A DNA stretch of 64,000 nt, from positions 2,356,001 to 2,420,000 of the forward strand of contig OZ024844.1 of NCBI GenBank assembly GCA_964017145.1, given 5' to 3'. Both the position numbers and the translations under genes were made by a program. The notes below the pieces were generated by a model, which was given only the letters and a program-made list of their open reading frames with translations, did not search any database and was not told where the DNA came from. The stretch is from Agrocybe praecox (taxonomy: Eukaryota; Basidiomycota; Agaricomycetes; Agaricales; Agrocybaceae). Positions 33,515-44,444 of this stretch are shown piece by piece (positions within the stretch are counted from its first letter, which is position 1; every line of letters starts with the position of its first letter).

Positions 33515-33982
33515 AGGTTAAGGTATATATTATTCCCATAGGTTCCAGAGTCATACATCACTATGTATTTTTACTATCAGAATGTATTAAATTTGGTGCT
33601 TGAATTCGGACACCAGAACTGGGCATGATTTATGAACCAGTAATAAAATACAAAGCAATGAGAATTCAATTGAGGCTTGACTAGAAAATACATGGAGTCT
33701 CGAACAAGTAGTTGTACAGAAAAGCACTGACAGCCTGCAAGCTAAAAGTACATATGTCCATTCGGAAGGTCCAGCGTGCGAGTGAATTTCTGGGCTCAGG
33801 AAGGCATCATCAATTATACATATTTGGGAATTGGGACATTAAAGACTTACCTTGACCCAGCGCTCACTTGCGGACACACCGAGCACTGGATCTTGTACCT
33901 GAAGATGAAGTAGCCTTCTTAGCAGAGGCTTTGGCCGCTGTACCAGATGGGCCTGCTTGCCTTGCCTTGGATTTAGCTGGCG
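33515..33982. other. Non-coding spacer between Copia and the DUF6698 gene
   Basis: A 468-bp AT-rich stretch without a recognisable gene. It may hold the 3'UTR of the minus-strand DUF6698 gene. Confidence 0.35.
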
Positions 33983-36320
33983 CTAAGTCTTCTTTGGCAA
34001 AGCCAATGCCACTCGATTTTCGTCTTCAGAGAACATGTCAGGTGGAAGATCAGATAAGGCAGAGCACTCATCAGATAAGGCAGAGCACTCATCAGATAAG
34101 GCAGAGCACTCATCAGATAAGGCAGAGCACTCATCAGATAAGGCAGAGCACTCATCAGATAAGGCAGAGCACTCATCAGATAAGGCAGAGCACTCATCAG
34201 ATAAGGCAGAGCACTCATCAGATAAGGCAGAGCACTCATCAGATAAGGCAGAGCACTCATCAGATAAGGCAGAGCACTCATCAGATGTCAGCACACGTTC
34301 AGACGCTGCACGCTTTCGTTTAGCTGTCTGAATCTTGGCACGATTCAGTGCAATCTTCAACTTTGTAATGGCTGTGCCAGTTGGCTTGACAATGGCATCA
34401 GCATCAGAGTTGTCGATATTCATAGTGTCGGCAGTGGTGGTAGTGGCAGAAATCGGTGGTACAACAATCATGAGGCTCCCAGCTGAATTTGTGGCCGCTT
34501 CTGGTGCGCCTGCAGGAGGTTGAATGGCTGGAGGCAAAGGTCTGGGAGGTGTTTGAACCAGATTTTGTTGAGGAGGCAGTTGGTGAGGCAGCACCAAAGG
34601 TGCTTGTGTTGGTGGGGGGGAATGAGAGAGAACAGGCGCTGGTTGTACAGGTGGAGAGGCTACACGGCCAGAAGTGGTGCTTGATGCAGGGGTTCTCTGA
34701 CGTTCGAACTCTGGAGCAGGAGTTTCTTTACCCTAGTATATGAGATAATCATTAAAATAGATTTAAAAATAATTTTTTTAATTCATGATACCTTATGAAG
34801 AGGAGGGTCTTCCTGCTTGTTTTTAGAAACAGGTAAATTACCCTCTACCCAGTTGATTGGTGCTGCAGCCATGCCATCTTTGAGTTGCGCGTAAATGCGA
34901 TCAACTGGGACTTCCTCGGAATCGGAAGAGATGTCTTCAATTTTGTTGTGCTTGTCACTTCTCCTCAGACGTCGAAGGGAAACACAACTGTAGTAAAAGG
35001 AATATAAATGTGTTGAGAATTTAAAAACGACAGTCAACTCACTCATTCCACCACTGTAGGATATTTGTGCTCCATTCGCCATCAGGTGTGTGTGTGTGTA
35101 AACATCCCCACAATCGAGTTGTATAACTTTTCATATGAAAAGTACATATTGTGGTCCTCCCATCTATGACCAACAAGAGCTATGCGAAGCTGAAAAAGAT
35201 TTAAGTAATCGGTTCTGTAAGTGAAGATCGACGTACCTGAACAGCAGCATAGGCAATAGATTTGGGCTCGACCTGGATCATCCCATGCTTCTCAGCTTGA
35301 GATGCTTTACCTCCTCGTTTTTTCATGTCAAAAACCAATTGTGGGCCAGTAAAAATATGGCGCCAGACCTAAAATAACAAAGTGAGAAAAAATCAGGCGA
35401 TAAATAAAGCATTTCGTACCCGCACAAGAAGAGGCCCTTGAAAGAGACCTTCAAACTCGTTCTCCCGGTTGTAAACAGTACCTTCAGCATAAAAGCACCT
35501 GGGAAAGCTTTTTGCTCTTATTTTATGTGTGCCAGACGTAACACCTTCCATGAAGGTACTGTTGCGATAAATTAGTAAGAAAAAATTGACATAACTGTCA
35601 CACACTAAGGATCCTTTAGAAACAGCTTTGTATACTTGAGAGGGATGAGTGCAAAAGCAACCTGTGGGCTACTCCATCCAGATGTCCCTGTACTATTGCA
35701 AGCAAGTGCATCCCAATTTTTGCCGACGATCTTGGAAAGCTGATCAGAAGGTGCAATGAATTGATAAATACGGCCCTTTAGACTGCCTGTATCGTTAGTG
35801 CGAGAACGTGTTGCATGCTTTGCCATCTAATATTACCATGAGATTAGGTAAATATATGCATATATGTGCATATACATACCAGTTTTACAAAGAGCTCCAA
35901 TGTGTCTGCTTCTTCGGACAATGTGTCTACAATATCTTCAAATTTTGGAATCATGGACATCATCTCCTTAAAGAGCTCTCGCTCCTTATTGGTGTATCTG
36001 AAAAAAATTAATTACTGCACATTACAATTTTACGGGAAAAAAAATAGAATTGACATACTTTTTGGGGCCATCCTCAGGCACATTTTGACTGGATAGAGGG
36101 ATTCCAGCACAGAAAATGCGAGATACACTTGCATATGGATCTATCCGAAGAGGAATCATCCATGCTGCAGTGCAGTAAGGTTGAAGAACCTTTGCCCTGT
36201 GGAGATTTCGAATAAATACAGGTCGGTAAAGTATGCAAGCTGGAACACTTACTCAATCTGGTTGTGGTTGAGAGCATATATGAGGGTATCGCGGTGATCC
36301 CGTCCTGGAGCTTGATCCTT
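33983..36320 (-). CDS. DUF6698-domain protein, 5' end lost or uncertain
   Basis: Protein of unknown function from an agaricomycete-expanded family. Spliced minus-strand exons read RAKVLQPYCTAAWMIPLRID, SVSRIFCAGIPLSSQN, ERELFKEMMSMIPKFEDIV, then MAKHATRSRTNDTGSLKGRI and the conserved core: FYAEGTVYNRENEFEGLFQG, VWRHIFTGPQLVF, GGKASQAEKHGMIQVEPKS and IAYAAVQLRIAL. The C-terminal third is low-complexity, Pro-rich, then has eleven copies of a Ser-Asp-Glu-Cys-Ser-Ala-Leu heptad and ends LPKKT at 33983. Introns fit GT-AG (for example 36,057 to 35,999 and about 35,876 to 35,827). The frame stays open upstream to about 36,320, overlapping the transposase fragment on the other strand, and no start codon is evident. 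An in-frame stop near 35,060 may lie in an intron. It is probably a captured or truncated gene. The family name is from memory of the conserved core. Confidence 0.6.
34051..34281. repeat. 21-bp minisatellite, 11 copies
   Basis: The unit CAGATAAGGCAGAGCACTCAT repeats eleven times with almost no variation. On the minus strand it encodes a 7-residue acidic repeat; 21 is a multiple of three, so copy changes keep the frame. Confidence 0.97.
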
Positions 36321-37302
36321 GGATGCAGCAGGTGCCTTGGGGCTGGTTCTCCACTATCTCTGCTCTACAATGCTCGAGATAAATTTATGCCAAATCTTTG
36401 CAGTCATCCCTTCAACTGTCTCACGTTATATCGATTTTGGGCTTCTTATTTTGCTTCACACCTTACATCGTATGGAAGATGCAAGGCTTGGATGGCTCAG
36501 AACACTTGATGAGTTTGTTGAGTTCTCTAATCTTATCACACAACGACATCCTTGACTCGAAGGTGCATTTGGTGGCATTGATGGGCTAAATCTAGCTGTG
36601 CAAACTTCCGAGGACGAAGAAATAGAGAATGCAACCTTTAATGGTTGGCTACAGGAAAATTTTGTCAGCTCCGTACTCGTTTTTAGTCCCAAAGGTAAAA
36701 TTTCCCAAGTCAACACTTCTCAGCAAGCTTATCAATTAAATTAATCTATAGGAACAATCATTGCTGTTCGTACAAATACACCTGGCAGTTAGCATGATGC
36801 TCGTGTCACTCAAGGCATATATGACAAGCTTTGAGATTGAACACCGCCTGGGTTCTATATTGTGGCAGATACTGCATTTCTGTGAGGTACAGGAACTATC
36901 GAGGGACATATAGTACGCGCACCTGTTAAAGCTGGTCAACGATTTTGGGGTACTGAAGCACAAATTAGGGAAGCAATGTCATACAACCGAGAGCTACTAT
37001 CTTATCGCCAAACATCAGAATGGGGAAATCGTCAATTGCAAGGTACTTTTGGAAGGTTACAGATGCCTTTGGAAATCAGCAATTCCCAACGCAGAGAAGA
37101 TCTTCTAGAGAATTGTTTCCGTCTTAACAATCTTTGTACACGACAAGTTAGAATTAATCAGATCACGACAGTATACATGCCCATATGGCATGAGAATATA
37201 GAAGAGGATAGAATATGGAAGGACTTTGGAGATATGTTATTCAGCGAGCAGCAAAAATATGACTGGGTAGCTAGGTTTCATACATATGCAGAGCTTGTAT
37301 AA
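36280..37302 (+). pseudogene. DDE transposase catalytic and C-terminal part, Harbinger-type, with stops
   Basis: The reading frame gives SLDAAGALGLVLHYL, FAVIPSTVSRYID, LDEFVEFSNLITQRHP, FGGIDGLNLAVQTSED (first catalytic Asp), ATFNGWLQENFVSSVLVFSP, then a late DTAF (second Asp) and a long intact C-terminus REAMSYNRELLSYRQTSEWG to AELV with TAA 37300-37302. Nonsense codons interrupt it: TGA near 36,287, 36,308, 36,552, 36,832, 36,838 and 36,883, and TAG near 36,790. The N-terminal half is missing here but a matching N-terminal fragment lies at 27,489. Harbinger transposases normally act with a SANT/Myb-like partner; the adjacent minus-strand ORF fits that role. Confidence 0.8.
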
Positions 37303-38076
37303 ATTTCTATGTACTCACAAATTATATTTTATCTGCCTTTGTACCCTCCTTTAAATCAGAAGCAGGACCTTCCTCTGCAACTTGGCTGCCATCAGCATTC
37401 TGAGAAGGTAATGATTGAGGTTTGACTCCATAAAAAGGTGTGGGAGGAAGAATAGAATAAGACTCCTCTTCATCATCCTTGTTATGAGATAAGCAACAAT
37501 GAGAAGACCTATCATAGGTCTCAGAATAATGAGATAAACGGCTTGATGATGCAACAGGGGGATGAGTCTCTTTTTCGAAACCATCAGAAAAGGTGCTGTC
37601 CTCCGAGGATAAATCTGTAACCCATGTTGTGTATGAGCCACCTTCTGGATAGTATTGCACATTCTTGCTCTTCCCGTTGTGGCCTTGAGGTTTGGCTTGC
37701 ATGGCTGGTGAACGGTCTTGGGCACCAAGTCTTCCATGGCAGTGACGGCGACGCGGCGGAGGAGGTTGGTAAAATCCAGGGGATGACTGACGGTGAGACA
37801 AAGAATGAGTGGATGACAAACGAGAAAGCTGAATCATTTTGAGCTTTAAGTCAGCTTGGTCCCACGCACGTTTGGCCTCATGAAGTTGACCTTGAAGGTT
37901 GCCAATTTGGGTACGTAAACCTTCAGCAATTGCATTTGTGTCACAAAGTTGCTGTGAGAGAGCAAGGAGCTGGGCATTTTGCATGGAGCGGTTTGCACGA
38001 TCGGTGTCACAAGCTTGCTGAGAGGCGGGGTCGAAGGTGGCTGATAACTTGGCCATAAGCTCAGACCCTGCTGTTC

Positions 38077-39775
38077 GCATCAGGAAAAAGCCTTTTGACC
38101 TTATAGTGACATAGGTAATTGATGAGCCGACGACTTCTTTGAGTGTCTTTCCTGGTCTTTCCTGGTCTTTCAGAGTCTTTATTAGTCTTTCCATGTTTTT
38201 TTCAATGTTTACATCTTCTATGTGTCTTTGAGTATCTTTTTAGTTCCTCAAAGAGTTCTTTAATTTTATAGCTTATAATATTGCAATATCAGGAAGACCC
38301 ATTTTTGTCTTGAGGCGCTTTATGTAATTAGTAGCATGAGATGCAGAGACAATTGTAGCCTATGTTAGATCTCTTTATATTTATGAGAAATCTATTTTTA
38401 GACCACTTTGCAGTTTCCAAATATTTGGTCACAAATAAGTGCCAAACACATTTTTTCATATTTTTAGCATAAATATTTGGCTCTGTACAAATATTTACAT
38501 TATTTATTTTGATTTTAACAGCCACTTCAAAAATCTTTTTGCATTTTGCACTTGAACAAACAAAGCTTATATCATAATAAATATTTACAAACATGCCCCG
38601 ATTTTTCTCTACACAACCATATAAAAATATTTTTTGATGTGGCTGTGCAAAGGTCACATGTACCTACAAGCCAACCAGCAATGGAGCGTCAAGTGCAAGA
38701 AATCCCAAGTCTCGAAATCATAAATTTCCACCATCATGTGACTTTTTCACAGCCACAATATAGATAAGATATGATCACAAACCTTGACTTAGGACTTTCG
38801 CCATTCTGCATACCTATCCAGGTGACGTCACGCTCACTGCATACAACAACAGCGAACAGTGTGATGTTGACACGTCACACTGGTTGTTCCTTAACCACCA
38901 CCATCTGCCGCCACCGTTTACTACCACTGCCACCGTCCACTGCCACCACCTCCCATCATCATCACACTGCAACAACACCATGAATGATGACAACGAGCAC
39001 CACACAACCCAAACACTACCATGATGCAACTCAGCACAACTGCCACCACCGCCACTGATAGATGCCAGCGCACGAGCAAGGGCACATGGGTGGGGGTAAG
39101 GATGTGACGTGGCACGGTGGAGAATGTTTATAGCAGGATGGTGAAGGAGGTAAAACACAGAGAATCGGGTGCTATAAGGTAAGTACCCTGTCTATGCTGT
39201 CTTGTCACTCACTGCTGCTGTCCACAGATAAATATGGCATCCTGAGGGGCCCACTATCCCCTTTTCTCCCTGCCCTCTGCCCCTTTTCTCTCCTCTTCCC
39301 CTTCCCTCTCCCCTTCTCTCTCCTCTTTGCCTGCTGTCTTTTTTTGTCCTCTCCCTTGCACATCCTCTTCCCCCTCTCCTCTGTTTCCCTTTTCTCTACC
39401 CTCTTCCTCCTCCATCTCCCTTTCTTCTCTCTTTTATTTTATCTTTAATAAGTATATAAACACATGTATTACTGTAAAATTGAATAAATTGGTTTTGATA
39501 ATTCTAGTGGATTCAGTAAGAACTCTGAGGAGATTAAGTAAGTTTTTTGGAATCTTTGAATTAGCTTCAGTTGTCTCTCAGTTGTCTTTCTGGGTCATTG
39601 TAGCATCTTTCTGGTGTCTTTAGTAGTCTTTGAATGATCTTTAGAGCACTTTTATGGATTTTTACCCAGAGCACCTTGCTTTCAAAGGTCTTTGACTGTC
39701 TTTCAGTCTTTTGCATCTTTTGCATCTTTAAAGATCCTGAAAGACCTTCAAGGACAAAGTCAATTTTCCTGATGC
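38077..39775. mobile_element. Small element with 12-bp inverted ends and GTCTTT subterminal repeats
   Basis: GCATCAGGAAAA at 38077-38088 is exactly inverted as TTTTCCTGATGC at 39764-39775, and the coding sequence of the second Harbinger ORF is interrupted between these points. Just inside both ends are clusters of GTCTTT motifs (38,133-38,230 and 39,565-39,735). No transposase is encoded, so it is probably a non-autonomous (MITE-type) element of about 1.7 kb. No clear target duplication was found. Confidence 0.65.
38400..38660 (+). repeat. Copy 1 of a ~300-bp dispersed repeat
   Basis: Recognisable by a CACATTTTTTCAT core, TTTATTTTGATTT, TTTTTGCATTTTGC and CTACACAACCATATAA. Related copies lie at 51,120-51,430 (+) and 63,160-63,480 (-). 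This copy sits inside the small element at 38,077-39,775. Confidence 0.65.
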
Positions 39776-40942
39776 AAGGTGCATGGCGTGGGATGGCAAG
39801 GGGATCTGGTCGACAAACAATGGCATCTCGAATGCTGTTGTAAGCCTTCTTGACTTGAGGTGGCACATCGGAATCCTGGTCTTAGCCACCATCATCTTCG
39901 AGGTCATCATCGTGCCCATCCTGCTCACAACCATCAAGCTCGCCATCACTGATGTCACGCATAAAAGTGTGTTCGTTGATCATTTCGTCGATCTGATGGG
40001 CACACTTGATTTCAGGTGGGCAATAGGCATCCCCAGTTGGCTTCTTCGTTTTGACAAGCTATGATAAAAGTTTAGTTTAGTTTCTAGTAAATAGAATTCA
40101 AACAATACTTGCCTGCTTGAACTTGGTTTCAATTGACTTTACCACATGTTCAGGGTGTGAGTTCACTCGTGCCCATTGAGTGTACCGACGATGGACAGTC
40201 TGCCATCCATGCTGGTCTAATGGTAGCTTCATCTCGGTGAAATCAAGAAGGGCAGACACATCTTTGGCCTGATAATTGCCAGCGCCTCGGGGACGACCAC
40301 ATTTGTAGGCATCATCGTCTTCTTCGTCATCTGAATCCATTTTCCTCTTGTGAGACGCTGCAGGTGCAGCATGCCCTTTCCCTTTCCCTTGCCTAGGAAC
40401 TGCATCCTTCTCCTTGCCTTTTCCCTTGTCACGGCATGATCCAGCTGTCTTCTCGATAGGAATGCATCCTTGAGCACGAGCAATTGTTGGGCCATCAGAC
40501 AGATCATCGTTGGGGCCAGCAGGCAAAGGCGTCGTGAGGGAAGGGTCAATCACGGAGCCAGGGGCAGTAGACGATGATGCCTTGGGATATATTAGTCCAG
40601 TAGTTACTCAGACAAACGGAAAATACATACATATGGTTGCAGAAGAGGACCATTTGGGCCATCGCACCTGTTTTGATGAGGCTATGGAATATACAATGTA
40701 AGTAAGAACATCTGGAAAGATAGTTGAAGGCCCTACCAAGCTTTCAGGATGCTGTTCACTGTTAGGAGCCTTTTGAAAAAGAAAAAAATAAGTTAGTATA
40801 TGCAATTTTAGAGTCGAAAATCAGAACTCACCGGGAATTGCCCAAAGTACTGGAAGCGGCGCCCATTACCATCTTCAAAATAAGCATTTCCTGCCTCGTC
40901 ATAGAGAATATCGGGGAAATGGAAGGCTGGGGTCTGTGACAT

Positions 40943-41684
40943 GAGAATGAAGCTGTTTCGAAGCTGAGAAATAGCTCTTGAAAATGAGGATATAAAGTGG
41001 TGAGGATGGACTTACATTTATACAAATGATATATTCCCATTCACATGATTTTCCCCCTTGGTAGCTGGGTGCAATACAAGCTTGTGGGGATACAAATATT
41101 GGCCAAGGGGAGAAGAAACCTTGAACACACATATTTGAATGAGTACCCGGTTTTTAGACTGAAAAGTACACATGGACTGACCAGTGTTCCATGCAACATC
41201 ATGGAGTGCTCATTTGTGTTTTGATTTTCGCAATATATGATGCATGATTGCAATGAAGAGGAGGTGTTGTAGGCCAGGATCCTGTCTTTGGCGAGGTACC
41301 TAGCCACATCGAAACTGTGGGCAATTGATTACTAAGCCAGCGCACTTACCATATATGGCATACAAAAAGTGATATTCATTTAATCGGGATTGTATATAAT
41401 CTATTGAGGGGGTAGTTACCCCCTCATCAGATTAAGGTTTATTCAGAGGGGTTGACAAATAATTCAGAGGATCCACCTTCCTAATTAGGCTCAGCATCAC
41501 AGCCACGCCACGAAAAATAATCTTTTATGATGCATAATAGATTAAAAAAGCTTATGGAAAGTCACCCATTGGTTGACTTGCATCATTGACGGTTTTTCCA
41601 CCATATCACTGGGTATCTGAAAGGGGAAATCATCGAAAAAGGAAGGAAAAAGAGGGGGAAATAAGAGAATTGAATAAAATACAT
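40943..41684. other. Non-coding 5' and subterminal region of the Harbinger-like element
   Basis: It contains possible upstream exons (about 41,040-41,300, minus) without family resemblance and a hairpin GAGGGGGTAGTTACCCCCTC near 41,405-41,424, then the inverted terminal segment. Confidence 0.4.
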
Positions 41685-41695
41685 AGGACTCATAA
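41556..41695 (-). repeat. Right terminal segment of the Harbinger-like element
   Basis: GGAAAGTCACCC and, 120 bp further out, AGGACTCATAA are the inverse of the left end at 27,288. A new direct copy of the end, ATTACGAGTCCTTCC, follows at 41699, making an imperfect palindrome at the junction. Confidence 0.5.
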
Positions 41696-42192
41696 GAAAT
41701 TACGAGTCCTTCCATCAGGAGGCCGAGTTTTTATATCTGTTGACCAGACTCGACTTCCGCCATTGAAATGTCCCGTTTTTAAAGGCCAGGCCGCCATCTC
41801 CCGGATTATATAAGAATTACCCGGTTTGGTATAAGTCACAGCCACAATCAACTTCATCATTTCAAGGGTTTTGATTTGGTTTTGATCAATGTTTGACATG
41901 ATTTGACTTTGATTTGACTTATGAGACCATACTGTATTAATTTTGTAAAATATACCTTTAGTAATAGCACACTTCAGTGGACCCATATTTTGTACCTACT
42001 AGGTTGCAAAATATCACATTTTTTTGCACCCTAAAAGGGTCTGGACGGGAAGGTCACACAGGTGAAAAAGATTGTTGGTTCTTTCCTCTCGGCATTCTGA
42101 TGACGCTGTGACATGGATCTTTCTTGTCACTCGGCAAATTTCCCTCAATGGGGGCTGGTTCCAGGGGTCCTCCAGAAAAGATCTGGGATGCG

Positions 42193-42480
42193 ATCCTGGC
42201 TATTTTTAAGGTACTTTTCCTGCATATTGGGGCTACCATTTTGGTTGTATTGTGGGTGTTTGGGATGTGTTTGGGGTCATCTTTTGAGTGATATTAGGCA
42301 TGTATATAAGCTATACTATGGTGTGTTCTGGCATACAATCCTGGCTATTTTTAGGGTACTTTTCTTGCATATTGGGGCTACCATTTTGGTTGTATTGTGG
42401 GTGTTTGGGATGTGTTTGGGGACATTTTTTGTAAGGTAGTAGGCATGTATATAAGCTATAGTATGATGTGTTTACAGACA
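42193..42480 (+). repeat. 145-bp tandem duplication
   Basis: ATCCTGGCTATTTTTA at 42193 recurs at 42338 and the two units stay alike through GTATATAAGCTATA. Confidence 0.9.
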
Positions 42481-42748
42481 TATATCCTGTATATTGAGGG
42501 CTGTACAGGACATTGTGTGCTACTATTAAAGATCATTGACCTCATTCCAGAATAGCATATAGGGGTTAAATAGAAGTGATGAGCTAGTGAGCCACTATGA
42601 ATAAGAGGATTGACTTCAGGGGTCAGTAAACTGACCTTGACATAGGTATGAAGTTAGCTGCTTGAACTAAATAAGAGGGTTGACTTGAACAATGGGTTGA
42701 CCAATTGACTTGGGCATAAAGGTTGACTTGAATGGTAGGGTTAGCTGG

Positions 42749-42940
42749 TTGACTTGGGAAAGATGATTGACTTGAACGGTAGAGTGACTAATTGGGGTAG
42801 GGGGGTTGGTCAATCAACTTTGACTTGGATATAAGGTTGGGTTCTTGACTTGGGAAAGATGATTGACTTGAACGGTAGAGTGACTAATTGGGGTAGGGGG
42901 GTTGGTCAATCAACTTTGACTTGGATATAAGGTTGGGTTC
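42749..42940 (+). repeat. 95-bp tandem duplication
   Basis: TTGACTTGGGAAAGATGATT at 42749 recurs at 42844, with near identity through GGATATAAGGTTGGGTTC. Confidence 0.92.
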
Positions 42941-43140
42941 TTGACTTGGGCAAGAGGGTTGACTTGAACGGTAAAGTGACTGATTGGATTGACTTGGGGG
43001 CGATGGTTCATTTGAGCAGTAGTGTTGGCTGGTTGACTGGACCCAGAGAGCTTAGGTAGGAGTCTTAACCTGGTCAGGCACTTTGGACTACAAGGGACAC
43101 ACTTACACAGAGAATAAACTTGGATTGTCAAATTTTTGTA

Positions 43141-43860
43141 CAAGTCCTATCTTTTTGTTCCTCTTGTTCTTTTCTTTCCTCTTTCTCCCTTCTTTTCTTC
43201 TTTTCTTCTTTTCTTTCCTTTTCTCCTTTTCCCCTCCCTTCCTGCTTTCTTTCTCTTCTTCTCTCTTTCTTTCTTTCTTTTCTTTCTTTCTCTCTCTTCT
43301 TTCTTTCTTTCTTTCTTTCTCTCTCTTCTTTCTTTTCTTTCTTTCTTTCCTTCTTTCCTTCTTTCCTTCCTTCTTTCCTTCTTTTTTTTTTTCTTTTTTT
43401 CTTTTTTTCTTTTTTTTTTTCTTTTTTTCTTTCCTTCCTTCTTTCTTTCCCTCTCTCTTTCTCTTTCTTTTTTCTTTCTTCCTTTCTCTTCTTTTCTTCC
43501 TCCCTTCTCTCTTTCCTTCCTTCTTTCTTTCTTTCCTTCCTTATCTCTTCTCCTTTTTTTCTTCTTTTTCTTTCTTTTCTTTTCTTCTCTCTTTCTCTCT
43601 TCTCCTCTTTCTTTCTTTCTCTTCTTTCCTTCCTTCTGTCTCCCTTTCTCTCTTTCCTTCCTTCCTTCTTTCCTTTTTTTCTTTCCTTCTTTTCTTTCTT
43701 TCTCTTCTTTCCTTCCTTCTGTCTCCCTTTCTCTCTTTCCTTCCTTCCTTCTTTCCTTTTTTTCTTTCCTTCTTTTCTTTCTTTGTCCCTTTCCTTCTTT
43801 TCTTCTTTCTTTCTTTCCTCTTTTATTCTATTCTATTTTATTTTTTCTTTATATCTTTTG
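43141..43860 (+). repeat. ~700-bp polypyrimidine tract
   Basis: Almost only C and T on the + strand (CTTT, TTCC and TTTTC units with few purines). Its long open frames of Phe, Ser and Leu are artefacts of composition. It directly follows repeat copy A. Confidence 0.97.
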
Positions 43861-44040
43861 AAATTTTCTACTTGATTTTTCTTTTCATTTCTTGTAATCT
43901 GCCAGTCCTTATACTTTTTTTCCCAATATTTTACTATTTGAATTGTACAATCATGAACTATTATGATGTCTCTTTTCATTCTTTTAAACAATTCAACTGA
44001 AGGTCTGAAAATTCGTTCCATTTTCGGTATTATCTATTTA

Positions 44041-44430
44041 ATACCTTTTGTTTAGAAAACTCACCAAATTCACTTCAAAATAACGGCTTTCTTTATTCAG
44101 AATCTTGTATAGCTCCCAAAGCAGCAATTGCGTCAACTTGGTAATTGTTCAATTGCCATAATTTGTCATCATGTTGTTGAGATGTCCATTAGTCTCCATT
44201 TGTGTACCAACCCAGGTTGGAAAATATGTAGCCTTGAACAAAGTATACTTCAGGATACCTTCAACACCTCCCAAAGCAGTGATTATATCAACTCAGTAAT
44301 TGTTCAATTGCCATAATTTGCCATCATGTCGTTGAGATTTCCATTAGTCTTCATTACCTTTTGTTCAGAAAACTCACCAAATTCACTTCAAAATAGCAGC
44401 TTTTCTTATTCAGAATCTTGTATATTATAT
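44041..44430. repeat. Direct repeats at the 3' side of the KDZ element
   Basis: A 70-bp block starting TACCTTTTGTT is present near 44,041 and 44,356. A second block starting CTCCCAAAGCAG is present at 44113 and 44268. They interleave and differ by a few bases; possibly part of a transposon end. Confidence 0.75.
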
Positions 44431-44444
44431 GTCTTACATACACA

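Larger units (their letters stand above)
37322..40942 (-). pseudogene. Second Harbinger ORF (SANT/Myb-like plus coiled coil), interrupted
   Basis: Spliced exons from ATG 40942 read MSQTPAFHFPDILYDEAGNA, FEDGNGRRFQYFGQFP, a Ser/Pro-rich part (from 40,553), KRKMDSDDEEDDDAYKCGRP, then a SANT/Myb-like helical domain GNYQAKDVSALLDFTEMKLP with HGWQTVHRRYTQWARVN and KSIETKFKQ. The next exon (about 40,060 downward) gives KKPTGDAYCPPEIKCAHQID and an in-frame TAA near 39,882. A 1.7-kb element interrupts the gene. Coding resumes at about 38,075 with GSELMAKLSATFDPASQQ, a long coiled coil (ANRSMQNAQLLALSQQLCDT) and a Ser/His-rich tail to 37,322. In PIF/Harbinger elements such a protein binds DNA and imports the transposase. 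The stop and insertion make it non-functional. It is convergent with the transposase fragment, 19 bp between stops. Confidence 0.75.
27288..41695. mobile_element. Degenerate PIF/Harbinger-like DNA transposon with nested insertions
   Basis: The left part starts with ATTACGAGTCCT at 27288; the internal GGGTGACTTTCC near 27,330 recurs inverted (GGAAAGTCACCC near 41,560), and an imperfect inverse AGGACTCATAA lies at 41685-41695. Between them are the N-terminal piece of a DDE transposase (27489-27878, +), its catalytic and C-terminal pieces (about 36,280-37,302, +), and the usual second Harbinger ORF on the opposite strand (37,322-40,942). Copia, DUF6698 and small-element insertions split it. The single-element reading is inference: a clean target duplication is not seen, and two independent relics are possible. 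Another copy of the same end (ATTACGAGTCCT) begins at 41699. Confidence 0.5.
41970..43140 (+). repeat. Dispersed repeat family, copy A, with AATAAA and pyrimidine tail
   Basis: Starts CACTTCAGTGGA, then TACCTACTAGG, shares GGTTCCAGGGGTC with copy B at 49,590, continues with many TTGACTTGGGCAA-type motifs and ends AATAAACTTGGATTGTCAAA before a long pyrimidine tract. No protein is encoded. The AATAAA and tail at the same end suggest a retroposed, non-autonomous element. Confidence 0.6.

Noticed and set aside
34051..34281. CRISPR-like array
   Set aside because: The units are contiguous with no spacers, and the genome is eukaryotic.
33868..34331. Plus-strand open frames through the 21-bp repeat
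   Set aside because: The repeat is free of stops in several frames; the minus-strand frame is the one linked by splicing to a recognisable domain.
38771..39448. Short frames in CA- and CT-rich DNA
   Set aside because: Simple-sequence composition inside a non-autonomous element; no conserved motif.
43083..44000. Three overlapping long open frames rich in Phe, Ser and Leu in a C/T tract
   Set aside because: Pure pyrimidine DNA has no stop codons in the sense frames; the residues reflect composition, not a protein.
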